Shown here one piece after another: positions 13,945 through 21,852 of a DNA stretch of 43,305 bases; within the stretch, counting starts at the first letter, position 1; the number at the start of each line of letters is the position of its first letter. Made by a program: the position numbers and the translations under genes. Source of the stretch: Fimenecus sp045531435 (GTDB lineage: Bacteria; Bacillota; Clostridia; Oscillospirales; Acutalibacteraceae); NCBI GenBank assembly GCA_045531435.1, contig JAZSDZ010000034.1, positions 1-43,305 on the forward strand, written 5' to 3'. Below the pieces are notes generated by a model. That model searched no databases. It was given only the letters and a program-made list of their open reading frames with translations, and had not been told where the DNA came from.

Positions 13945-14616
13945 TTATTTCATTTTTGCCACAAGTCTGTAAATTGGAAGCCCTTGATTTACAAATTTCT
14001 GTTCATATTCTGTAACAATATTTCCTTCAAAATTACTGTTGTGTAAATCAAGTGAAATTTCAAAAAGAACAAAACCGTTTTGTGAAAAACTTTCAAGTGA
14101 ATACTCAAAGAAACATTGACTGTCAGTTTTCTGTGCAATAAATCCATTATCACAAAGAAGTTTTTTATAAATATCCAAAAACAATTTGCTTGTAAGTCGG
14201 TGGCTTTCGTGACGGGATTTTGGATAAGGTGTGCTGAAATTAAGATAGATTTCACAAACAGATTTTTCCTTCATAAATAGCGGAAGATACTCTGCTTTCA
14301 TCTCAAGAAAACGGATGTTTGAAATGTTTTCTCGTTTGATTAATTCACATGCCTCAACTAAAACAGTGGGTACACATTCTATTGCAATAATATTTTTGTC
14401 AGGATTACGCTTTGCGTATTCACATATAAACTGTCCCTTACCACAACCTATTTCCATAACAACAGGAGCACTTCTACCGAAAATTTCTTCTAAATCAAAG
14501 AAGCTTTCGTTTTCATCATTTGTACGGAAATCAAAAGATTCCAATGTATATGGAATTCTCAAATCTGTGCAGTTTTCTCTTCTTGATGTAAGATTTCTTA
14601 TTTTCCTTGGTCTCAT
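13945..14616 (-). CDS. trmB: tRNA (guanine-N7-)-methyltransferase
   Basis: A 223-residue SAM-dependent methyltransferase that makes m7G46 in tRNA. MEIGCGKGQF (about 54-63) is the SAM-binding motif I, IAIECVP is motif II, and LNFSTPYPKSRHESHRL (about 123-139) is the TrmB catalytic segment, usually 'FPDPWPK.RH..RR'. The TEYEQKF near the C-terminus is the conserved substrate-binding end. Here the catalytic segment has FSTPYPK where most families have FSDPWPK, a known variation in Firmicutes. Last gene of the tmk operon; it starts 15 bases after the YhhN stop. Confidence 0.93.
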   Translation of the reverse strand: MRPRKIRNLTSRRENCTDLRIPYTLESFDFRTNDENESFFDLEEIFGRSAPVVMEIGCGKGQFICEYAKRNPDKNIIAIECVPTVLVEACELIKRENISNIRFLEMKAEYLPLFMKEKSVCEIYLNFSTPYPKSRHESHRLTSKLFLDIYKKLLCDNGFIAQKTDSQCFFEYSLESFSQNGFVLFEISLDLHNSNFEGNIVTEYEQKFVNQGLPIYRLVAKMK

Positions 14617-14631
14617 TATGTGTTCGCCTTC

Positions 14632-15381
14632 TTATATTCTGATAAATGAAATTGATGTTGATAAAAACAATTGTGCAATAAAATAAGTATAAAGACTGAT
14701 TGTTTTAACAGTCTTATTGCCTTTTCCACCACCTAAAAGTCTTATTCCAAGAGTTAAGTCCGAAATGAAGAATAATATGCCACCAACTAAAAGAATAAGC
14801 ATACCGTAAAGTCCGTTTTCTGAATTGCTTATAAAATATGTAATACCGAATTTACATGCTTTAATAAGCATTATAATAAGGAAAATGCTGTAAATATACA
14901 ATGCTATCTGCATGAATTTATTGATAAATTTAAACTTGAAAACAGGTTCAAGCATTATCGCAAAGGTGATGAAAATTACAAAAAAAGCGATAATTTCAGG
15001 AGTTGTAAGGAATTTATACTCATTTACTAATTTGGCCGTAGATTTCACAAAAGCCATAACATAAAAGATATGTCCCACTAAAAATCCTGCAGCACCAATA
15101 TAAACCACAGACATTCGTGGATTTCCTGGTGGATGGGGGATGTGCATAAACAAGTCGCCAAACCAACCCAAAGCTAAACCGATAATCATAAGCTTTGCAT
15201 ATTGAGATAAGTTGTCGGTTATAAACATTCCCAGTACTCCGATTGCAACAAAAGATGTCGCAGCAATCATTTTGAATGTGAGTGATTTTTTTGTAGGTTC
15301 AGGCCAATATGCTTTGTCATAAAGTGGCACAAAGATGAAAAATAATAAGTAACAAATCCCCAATAGTATTTTTAATCTCAT
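14632..15381 (-). CDS. YhhN family membrane protein (lysoplasmalogenase-like)
   Basis: A 249-residue protein with about eight hydrophobic segments. GLALGWFGDLFMHI and a later LFFISDLTLGIRL contain the two aspartates shared by YhhN/TMEM86 proteins, which hydrolyse the vinyl-ether bond of lysoplasmalogens in animals and in Legionella. Many anaerobic Clostridia make plasmalogens, so the activity would make sense here, but it is inferred from the family only. I chose the ATG at 15381 because the longer frame to 15429 runs through the GC-rich repeat at 15397-15424; the ribosome site (GGGG, 7 bases upstream) is weak. Confidence 0.8.
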   Translation of the reverse strand: MRLKILLGICYLLFFIFVPLYDKAYWPEPTKKSLTFKMIAATSFVAIGVLGMFITDNLSQYAKLMIIGLALGWFGDLFMHIPHPPGNPRMSVVYIGAAGFLVGHIFYVMAFVKSTAKLVNEYKFLTTPEIIAFFVIFITFAIMLEPVFKFKFINKFMQIALYIYSIFLIIMLIKACKFGITYFISNSENGLYGMLILLVGGILFFISDLTLGIRLLGGGKGNKTVKTISLYTYFIAQLFLSTSISFIRI

Positions 15382-15396
15382 AAAATAACCCCATTT

Positions 15397-15424
15397 TTCG
15401 TAGGGGTCGGCGTCCTCGACGACC
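15397..15424. repeat. GC-rich palindromic repeat element (GTAGGGGTCGGCGTCC type)
   Basis: GTAGGGGTCGGCGTCC is followed by TCGACGACCCGC and forms GGGTC/GACCC plus GTC/GAC pairs with a small bulge. It sits in the 51-base gap between the U32 peptidase and YhhN genes, and shares its core with 4592-4622 and its GTAGGG start with 33525-33550. It looks like a small dispersed non-coding repeat. Confidence 0.55.
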
Positions 15425-15432
15425 CGCAATTA

Positions 15433-16653
15433 TTATTTCTCTTTTCTTAAAAGTGTTCCTTTTGGAAATACTAAATCACTTTTGATTTTTACCGTCATCA
15501 TCGGATGTGGTGCTGATTCGATTTCATTGTCATTACCATCAAAAAGCTCTTCTGCTGTAAATACAACAGGTTCAGTTGATGGCTGAAGTGCATCGAGTAT
15601 ATCACCGCGAGAGAATTTATTTCTTTGCTCAGCAATAATATATCCATCCTTGCACTCTTTAACTTCTGCCATAACATCATAGTGGCGTTTGTATCCACCT
15701 TCAAAACTGATGTTTGCATCTTCGTTAGGTGCATTGAAATAAAATCCTGTACAATAATCACGATAACTTACCTTGTAAACCTCGTCAATAACCCATTGAG
15801 ATGGCTTGAAATCGTCAGTTGGGTTTTTAAGATATTCGTCAATAGCAACACGATAAGCATTAGTAACAACTGCTGCATAATAAGCAGATTTTGCTCGACC
15901 TTCGATTTTAAAACTGCTGATACCCGCTTTTACCATTTCAGGAATATGCTCAATCATACACATATCTTTTGAATTGAGAATATATGTGCCTTCTCTTGAG
16001 TCCTGGATAGGGAAGTACATACCGTCACGCTTAATTTCCATAATGGCATATTCCCAACGGCAAGGTTGCGCACATTCACCACGGTTAGCATCACGATTCA
16101 CAAGATAGTTTGAGAGTAAGCATCTGCCTGAAAATGATACACACATAGCACCATGAACAAAACATTCAATCTCAAGTTCCTTCGGTACTTTTGCTCTGAT
16201 TTCAGCGATTTCAGTTATTGATAATTCACGTGCAGTAACAACACGAGAAGCACCCATATTATAAAATTCGTTTGCAGTAACATGGTTTACAATACCAGCC
16301 TGAGTTGAAATATGGATAGGTACATTCGGAGCATACTTCTTACAAAGTGACATTACACCAATATCGGCAACGATAAACGCATCAACACCTATGTCTGCCC
16401 ATCTTTCAAGATATTCAGGCAACTTTAATATTTCGTCATTTCTTGCTAATGTGTTGCAGGTAAGATAGACCTTAACGCCTTTATCGTGGCAAAGGTCAAC
16501 CGCTTCCTTTAATTGTTCAAAATTAAAATTCTGTGGTGCAGCACGCATACCGAAAGCGTCACCACCAAGATATACTGCATCTGCACCATACATTAAAGCA
16601 GCTTCGAGTCGTTCTCTGTCACCTGCAGGTGCTAATAATTCAGGCATAATCAT
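15433..16653 (-). CDS. U32 family peptidase / tRNA hydroxylation (TrhP-like) protein
   Basis: A 406-residue protein of the U32 family. MPELLAPAGDRERLEAAL at the start and the signature ECFVHGAMCVSFSGRCLLS (about 183-201) with QPCRWEY are diagnostic; the cysteines CVSFSGRC and GECAQPC are in the iron-sulphur-binding arrangement known for TrhP-type members. In Bacillus subtilis the pair YrrN/YrrO sits beside yrrL (mltG) and is needed for 5-hydroxyuridine at tRNA position 34. The same neighbourhood is seen here, with mltG 9 bases upstream. The 'peptidase' name is historical for this subgroup. A second ATG lies two codons downstream of the chosen start. Confidence 0.88.
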   Translation of the reverse strand: MIMPELLAPAGDRERLEAALMYGADAVYLGGDAFGMRAAPQNFNFEQLKEAVDLCHDKGVKVYLTCNTLARNDEILKLPEYLERWADIGVDAFIVADIGVMSLCKKYAPNVPIHISTQAGIVNHVTANEFYNMGASRVVTARELSITEIAEIRAKVPKELEIECFVHGAMCVSFSGRCLLSNYLVNRDANRGECAQPCRWEYAIMEIKRDGMYFPIQDSREGTYILNSKDMCMIEHIPEMVKAGISSFKIEGRAKSAYYAAVVTNAYRVAIDEYLKNPTDDFKPSQWVIDEVYKVSYRDYCTGFYFNAPNEDANISFEGGYKRHYDVMAEVKECKDGYIIAEQRNKFSRGDILDALQPSTEPVVFTAEELFDGNDNEIESAPHPMMTVKIKSDLVFPKGTLLRKEK

Positions 16654-16662
16654 TTTATTATA

Positions 16663-18213
16663 TCACTTCTTTGCATTAACTTTACTTACTTCTCTACCAT
16701 TGGCATTATGCTGTTCGAGTGTTTCTGCCAGATAGATTTTACCATTTTTGTCGTGTCTGAAGAAATAATTCTGTGTGTTTTTAGGGAAGAGTGCTGCCTC
16801 AATAGCATCAAGTCCGGGATTGCAGATAGCACTTGGAGTTAATCCTGCAGTTTCATATGTGTTGTATGAAACCACAAATTTCTTTAATTCGTTTGGTAAT
16901 ACTCGTTTTGAAATGGTATTTTCAACATAATCGTTTGTGGAGTTACAATCGAGTGTAGGGTAAACACCTGAACGATTAAGTCTGTTGTGAAGAACAGAAG
17001 AAATCTGAAGGAATTGTTCGTTGTTCTTTCCTTCTTTTTCGACAATTGAAGCGAGAGTGATTATTTCATCAACACTCATTCCAAGCTCGGTTGCCTTTGC
17101 TGCATATTCTTCTGTCCAACGACTTTTGAAAGCATCAAGGAATTTTCTGATAACGGTTGCAGGCTCAGAGCCTTGTTCAAATTCATATGTTGCAGGAAAA
17201 AGATAGCCTTCAAGCACACAATATCTGTCATCAGCATCATCTAATTTTGCAATAAAGTCATATTCGTTACCAAAATCAACTGTTTTAAGGACCTTATAGA
17301 GAGAATCTGCCGTACAGATGTTGTTTTTCTCAAGCCTTTGGAAAATCTGGTCAACAGTATAGCCTTCAGGAATTGTAATGCTGATAACAGTGCCTCTTGT
17401 GCTGCTCGTCTTAAATCGTGTCAGCATTTTCTCAACACCCATATCATCGGTAAAATAGTAAATTCCTGATAAATAGTTCTCGTCAGTAAATCCCATAAAT
17501 TTAGCAAATATATTACAGAAAACACTATTTTTAATAAGTCCTGCTTTATCAAGAACCTTAATAGCTTCTGCTGTATCGGCATTATCAGGGAGAACAACTT
17601 CAATTGTTTCTTCACCATCACGGTTTATTGCAAGAACATCGTTGACACAACTGATTGCAATACCTGCAAGGAAAAAGGAAATAAGAATGCAACAACCAAA
17701 AGCAATAAATTGCTTTCTGTTTTCCTCAAATGTGTTAATTATATAACCGAGCAAATGATTGAAGTCCATTTTTTGTTTCGGCTTGTTTTCAGGTGTTTCT
17801 AAATCAGGTTCATCAACCTTTTTTGCCTGTGCCTTTGCATTTTCGGCTACTGTTTTAACCTTGTATGCAACACCAATTGCAATATTTTTAGCGTAGTCAA
17901 TATTTACAACAAACTTGCCTTTGTCACGAGGTGACTCCACAGGTGCTTTTGTAACAGGAGTTTTTGGTTCGGGTTTTTCGAATTTCTTTACAAGGTCAAT
18001 GTCATATGAAAGATTGTCACTATACGGATTGTAGGAAGGATGCTCTTTTCGGGCTTGTGTATGCTCACTTTCCTTGCGAGGTGATGTATTTGGCTTTTCT
18101 TCTTCAACTGTTTTACGTTCTTTTACAGGTTTGCTTGGTAATGATTCACCGGCATATGCCTCCAAAAGGTCGTCATAAGAGTTCTTGGAAAAACCGTCAC
18201 GAGGATTATTCAT
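16663..18213 (-). CDS. mltG: endolytic murein transglycosylase MltG
   Basis: A 516-residue YceG-like protein that cuts nascent glycan strands and sets their length. About 165 charged, proline-rich cytosolic residues precede a single membrane segment (FIAFGCCILISFFLAGIAI, about 170-190). The LysM-like subdomain follows, then the catalytic domain, with the active-site glutamate in SIVEKEG (391-394). DCNSTNDYVENT and NTYETAGLTPSAICNPG are further family blocks. The long N-terminal tail is typical of Clostridia and is low in conservation. Its start overlaps the stop of the cyclo-ligase gene. Confidence 0.93.
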   Translation of the reverse strand: MNNPRDGFSKNSYDDLLEAYAGESLPSKPVKERKTVEEEKPNTSPRKESEHTQARKEHPSYNPYSDNLSYDIDLVKKFEKPEPKTPVTKAPVESPRDKGKFVVNIDYAKNIAIGVAYKVKTVAENAKAQAKKVDEPDLETPENKPKQKMDFNHLLGYIINTFEENRKQFIAFGCCILISFFLAGIAISCVNDVLAINRDGEETIEVVLPDNADTAEAIKVLDKAGLIKNSVFCNIFAKFMGFTDENYLSGIYYFTDDMGVEKMLTRFKTSSTRGTVISITIPEGYTVDQIFQRLEKNNICTADSLYKVLKTVDFGNEYDFIAKLDDADDRYCVLEGYLFPATYEFEQGSEPATVIRKFLDAFKSRWTEEYAAKATELGMSVDEIITLASIVEKEGKNNEQFLQISSVLHNRLNRSGVYPTLDCNSTNDYVENTISKRVLPNELKKFVVSYNTYETAGLTPSAICNPGLDAIEAALFPKNTQNYFFRHDKNGKIYLAETLEQHNANGREVSKVNAKK

Positions 18214-18764
18214 ATTTTTACCTCCTTATTTGATACGAGGACATTTATTTTAATGTCATATTCATCGGTCGGCAATTTGTCCGAGAGCATTTCTCTGTAA
18301 CAAGGACAAATACTTACGCCGTTAAATTCCTTTAAAAATCTATCATAATACCCTTTACCGTATCCGATTCTGTATTTTTCCTTATCAACGGAAAGGCAAG
18401 GTACTATAACAAGGTCGTTTTCTTTATGCTTGTATTCTTCACAATGTGATTTAGGTTCAGGGATATTATACATTCCTGTTCGTAAGTCATTTGAAGAATC
18501 AACCTTGTAAAACTTCATATTTCCACAGTTGTCAAGGCATAGCGGATAAAATACACTTTTATTCTCAAGTCTGCAATGCTCGATTATTAACTGCGTGTCA
18601 AATTCGTCATCAAATGAAGCAAAAACAAGAACCTGCATAGCATTTTTGAAATAATCACTTTTAATTATTTCTTCGCTGATTTCCTTGTCATATATTGCTC
18701 TTTTATTCTTGGGTATGCCTTTTCGCTTTTTAATAAGTGCTTTTCTTATCTGCTTTTTATCCAT
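18210..18764 (-). CDS. 5-formyltetrahydrofolate cyclo-ligase
   Basis: A 184-residue enzyme that uses ATP to convert 5-formyl-THF to 5,10-methenyl-THF, recycling a stored folate. MDKKQIRKALIKKRK is the usual N-terminus with the basic ATP-binding residues, and YRIGYGKGYYDRFL near the C-terminus is the conserved ATP/folate loop. The ATG at 18764 gives the normal family N-terminus; a GTG at 18785 has no better ribosome site. It overlaps the DJ-1 gene by eight bases and mltG by four. It is a second one-carbon gene in the window, besides fhs. Confidence 0.9.
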   Translation of the reverse strand: MDKKQIRKALIKKRKGIPKNKRAIYDKEISEEIIKSDYFKNAMQVLVFASFDDEFDTQLIIEHCRLENKSVFYPLCLDNCGNMKFYKVDSSNDLRTGMYNIPEPKSHCEEYKHKENDLVIVPCLSVDKEKYRIGYGKGYYDRFLKEFNGVSICPCYREMLSDKLPTDEYDIKINVLVSNKEVKI

Positions 18765-19305
18765 TGTAAATTTGTAATGACGCACGAATTTTCTTTACTT
18801 CAAGTGGATTTGTAAGGACTTCTGCAATCTGTAAACCAAATTCAATTGCACTGCCCATACCTTTTGCAGTTATAAAGTTTCCATCTTTAACTACAAATTC
18901 TTTTGAAACTTCTGCGCCGAAAAGTTCTTCTTCAAATCCCGGGAAGCAAGTTGTTTTCTTACCATCTAAGAGTCCCTTGTGACCTAAGATTGAAGGTGCG
19001 GCGCAAATCGCACAGATTAATTTATTGTTTTCCATTGCCCAATCAATTGCCTTTTGAACAACAGAACTTTTTTCAAGATTTAATGTGCCGGGCATGCCGC
19101 CAGGAAGCACGATAGCTTCAATTTTATCGTCAAGAATCAAATCCCTTTCATAAATATCAGCTGCAACAGGAATCTGATGTGAACCGATAATAAAATCCTC
19201 ACCTATACCAACAGTTAAAACATCAAGCTCTGCTCGTCTTAACACATCAACAACTGCTAATGCTTCAATTTCTTCAAATCCATTTGCTAAAAAAACGTAA
19301 ATCAT
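18757..19305 (-). CDS. DJ-1/PfpI family protein
   Basis: A 182-residue protein with the DJ-1 fold. The nucleophilic elbow cysteine is Cys101 in ICAICAAPSILG, and the supporting acidic residue lies in NGFEEIEA (9-16). VLPGGMPG (67-74) is the conserved oxyanion segment. Members are called glyoxalase III, deglycase or chaperone; stress protection against reactive carbonyls is the cautious description. ATG 19305 follows GTAGGAG at a good distance; an earlier frame start at 19344 lies inside the preceding GNAT gene. Confidence 0.9.
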   Translation of the reverse strand: MIYVFLANGFEEIEALAVVDVLRRAELDVLTVGIGEDFIIGSHQIPVAADIYERDLILDDKIEAIVLPGGMPGTLNLEKSSVVQKAIDWAMENNKLICAICAAPSILGHKGLLDGKKTTCFPGFEEELFGAEVSKEFVVKDGNFITAKGMGSAIEFGLQIAEVLTNPLEVKKIRASLQIYNG

Positions 19306-19316
19306 ATTTTTTACTC

Positions 19317-20036
19317 CTACTCTAATGTAACTCCCACATAACAATTAATATTTTTAAGGTTCTCATTTTCTGTTTTTATCATAGCAGGTGAGTATTTCTC
19401 ACCAAAGTTTATGTTGCCGTTTATAATTGTACCTGATTTTCTGTACTTTTCAGGAATGTTTTCATAATTTCCATTTGCATTTCTGATAACAGTTTCATCA
19501 TCAGGAAAGATAAGTCCAAAGTCGGTAACTTCACCATCATAAACTATGCAAGAATTTTCCCAATATTTTATAACTGAATTGTCAAATTCAATACGGTAGT
19601 CATATTTCAGCAATTCTTTTCTTTGCGGAATGGTATCATTTATAGTATGAACTCTGCTTATACCGAAATTTTCAAAGCCACAGGTTTTATAATAATCGAA
19701 AAGTGACTTTTCAGCAGGTACAAGAAAAAGAAAATCAAAACCTTTCTCTTTGCAGTAATCATAAGAAAAATCAAGAAGTTTTTTCATATAACCCTTGCCA
19801 CGATGATTGTATCTTGTCATGGCACAGTAAACGCATTTCCCTTTATAATTACCAATTTCGCAATCAAGCAAAAATAATGAAGAAACAATTTCACCATCAA
19901 TTTTTATAACGGGAGTTGCAACAGTTTCAAAAACAGTATTGAAAAAGTATTCAATAATTCGTGAATCTTCTGAAAAAGTCCTCTGCCAAAGACCTGAAAG
20001 CTCTTTTTTATCCTTAATTGTTGCATATTCAATCAT
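19317..20036 (-). CDS. GNAT family N-acetyltransferase
   Basis: A 239-residue acetyltransferase-like protein. The acetyl-CoA loop is RYNHRGKGYMKKLLDFS (about 75-91), matching the '(R/Q)..G.G/A' motif, followed by FLFLVPAEKSLFDYYKTCGF, the usual beta4-alpha4 and 'YxxxGF' segment. The C-terminal third (about 150-239) is not typical GNAT and may be a substrate or partner domain, as in Eis-like proteins. It lies 4 bases after the DUF2156 gene, which is itself GNAT-fold, so both may act on the same aminoacyl or lipid substrate. The substrate is unknown. Confidence 0.82.
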   Translation of the reverse strand: MIEYATIKDKKELSGLWQRTFSEDSRIIEYFFNTVFETVATPVIKIDGEIVSSLFLLDCEIGNYKGKCVYCAMTRYNHRGKGYMKKLLDFSYDYCKEKGFDFLFLVPAEKSLFDYYKTCGFENFGISRVHTINDTIPQRKELLKYDYRIEFDNSVIKYWENSCIVYDGEVTDFGLIFPDDETVIRNANGNYENIPEKYRKSGTIINGNINFGEKYSPAMIKTENENLKNINCYVGVTLE

Positions 20037-20039
20037 AAA

Positions 20040-20924
20040 TTATCCCTTGTAAACTGCAGAATATTTAATAACCAATTTATGTGGCTGATAGGAAAGTTTT
20101 GCACGACGAAGTCCTTCGCTTCCCGTATCTTCTTCACGATTTATAAATTCATATCTGTCTTTAAGCTGTCGTGCAAATTCACGATTTATCATCTGATAAG
20201 CACCACGGATATTGCCATATGCTTTTTCAACGTGAGTGCAGAAGGTGTTACCGTTAAGTCTTTCACCAAATGTGAATGCCACAATTTCACCTTGAATTGT
20301 AAGAATTCCACCTTCAAAACCAACTTTGAAGTAGTCTTTTAACGCTTTCCTGATGGCAAGACATTCTTCACTGATTTCTTCAGGATTTTTATCTTTATTG
20401 AGACCTTCCCAATGGTCATTGAGAAGTAAACATTGGTGAATGTTATTTTCATTTATAGGCTCATAATTCCAGTCAAAGTTTTTTTCAAAAAAGGAAATAT
20501 GATTTTTCTTGCTGTGGTATTTTCTGCCTACAAGATCTGCTAAATCCTCTGATTTATATACATAATCAAAATAATTTCTTACTTCTTCTATGTGAAATTG
20601 GTCAGGAAAAAGGAAATTCAATTCATCCTTGTCCTTTTCAGTCATTCCGAAAAATTCAAGTTCAATATTATTGCTTTTTGAATATTCAATGAGTTTTTTG
20701 ATAGTTGATTTTTTGTCACCGTCACCAATAGGATAGCAGAATACAGGCTTATTGGTAAAATCAGCAGATACAAAAATTCCGTTATCATTGAGTATTCTGT
20801 TGTCATAAATATCAGACCACATATAAATGTTACCGAAACAATATTCGCAACAATCTGTCTGTCCCTTAAAAAATGCTTCTTCGACCCATTCTTTGTCTGT
20901 TAAAGCAGGTGTGTGGAAATTCAT
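20040..20924 (-). CDS. DUF2156 protein (phosphatidylglycerol lysyltransferase C-terminal domain-like)
   Basis: A 294-residue soluble protein covering two tandem GNAT-like halves, as in the catalytic C-terminal domain of MprF-type aminoacyl-phosphatidylglycerol synthases. The end INREEDTGSEGLRRAKLSYQ is the family's strongest signature ('NrE.D.G.eGLR.aK.SY.P'). It lacks the MprF flippase membrane region, so it is a stand-alone transferase. Whether it transfers an amino acid from aminoacyl-tRNA is not known. The stop codon neighbours the GNAT start and its ATG abuts the tmk stop. Confidence 0.83.
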   Translation of the reverse strand: MNFHTPALTDKEWVEEAFFKGQTDCCEYCFGNIYMWSDIYDNRILNDNGIFVSADFTNKPVFCYPIGDGDKKSTIKKLIEYSKSNNIELEFFGMTEKDKDELNFLFPDQFHIEEVRNYFDYVYKSEDLADLVGRKYHSKKNHISFFEKNFDWNYEPINENNIHQCLLLNDHWEGLNKDKNPEEISEECLAIRKALKDYFKVGFEGGILTIQGEIVAFTFGERLNGNTFCTHVEKAYGNIRGAYQMINREFARQLKDRYEFINREEDTGSEGLRRAKLSYQPHKLVIKYSAVYKG

Positions 20925-21589
20925 TAAATAATCTCCTTAACGATATTGTAGATAGTATTTCCTATTTCTTCAATTGATAATGGCTCATCGCCGTTGTAAC
21001 ACTTAACCACATTCCAACCAAATTTTTCTGCAGTATAAAGTGCAGCCTCACGACAAGATTTAAGATACTCTACATTCGCTTCGTGAACATCCTTTTTTGT
21101 TTCTTCACCATTATATCTTTTTGACATAAGTAGTTGAGAAATATCCACATCCATATCAAGGTAAATAACAGCATCAGGCTTTGGAATTTCCATCATTTCA
21201 TATTCCGTATGGAAAAGCCATTCAAGATACTTGTCCCAATCTTCCTTTGGAAGTTTAACGGTCTGATGTACAGCATTTGAAGTTGTGTAACGGTCAGCAA
21301 GAATAAGAGTGCCATTGTTGTAATCGTCACCCCAGATATTTTTGTAACTTGCATATCTGTCAATTGCATAGAAAAGGGATGCAGAATATATGTTTACATC
21401 AGCGGGATTACTGCCGAATTCACCATTGAGATACATTTTTACAAGTGTACTTGATTTGTTATCATAGTCCGGAAGTTTAATTTGACGAAGTTCGATATTA
21501 TTATCGAGTAATTTCTGTTTTAAAAGGTCAACCTGAGTTGACTTTCCACTTCCGTCAAGACCTTCAATTACAATCATTTTTCTGTTCAT
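20924..21589 (-). CDS. tmk: thymidylate kinase
   Basis: A 221-residue P-loop kinase that phosphorylates dTMP to dTDP. EGLDGSGKST (residues 9-18) is the P-loop; LADRYTTSNAVHQTV contains the DRY motif for the nucleotide; YLDMDVD is the Walker B-like strand; and SKRYNGEETKKDVHE is the LID region. It runs slightly longer than the average 205-210 residues. It heads the nine-gene minus-strand operon and lies head to head with thyX, whose product makes its substrate. The ATG at 21589 gives the normal MNRKMIVIEG start; the two GTG codons upstream are less likely. Confidence 0.94.
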   Translation of the reverse strand: MNRKMIVIEGLDGSGKSTQVDLLKQKLLDNNIELRQIKLPDYDNKSSTLVKMYLNGEFGSNPADVNIYSASLFYAIDRYASYKNIWGDDYNNGTLILADRYTTSNAVHQTVKLPKEDWDKYLEWLFHTEYEMMEIPKPDAVIYLDMDVDISQLLMSKRYNGEETKKDVHEANVEYLKSCREAALYTAEKFGWNVVKCYNGDEPLSIEEIGNTIYNIVKEII

Positions 21590-21626
21590 AACATAATACA
21601 CCACTATTCATAATTATACAAAATAC

Positions 21627-21655
21627 ATTATAACAAAAAAGTTTTAATAATACAA
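21627..21655 (-). promoter_or_regulatory. promoter of the tmk operon
   Basis: On the minus strand TTGTAT (21650-21655) and a perfect TATAAT (21627-21632) are separated by 17 bases, about 38 bases upstream of the tmk start. Confidence 0.6.
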
Positions 21656-21791
21656 TATATAATGCATATAAAATTATAATTTATCGAAAAGTTGGAATGG
21701 TTTTATTATGTTTCCCTCGTTAGAGTGAGACTAAAACAGGTACTGATAAACATTGCCAAAAATCTCCAATTTGTCAATTTTAAAACAATTA

Positions 21792-21820
21792 TTGCATACC
21801 ATTCTTTTTTATGCTACAAT
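21792..21820 (+). promoter_or_regulatory. promoter of thyX
   Basis: TTGCAT (21792-21797) and TACAAT (21815-21820) are separated by 17 bases, 32 bases before the thyX start. With the tmk promoter it makes a divergent promoter pair in a 263-base gap that holds nothing else recognised. Confidence 0.6.
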
Positions 21821-21852
21821 TTATTCACTATAGCTTGTAAAGAGGGATGTTT

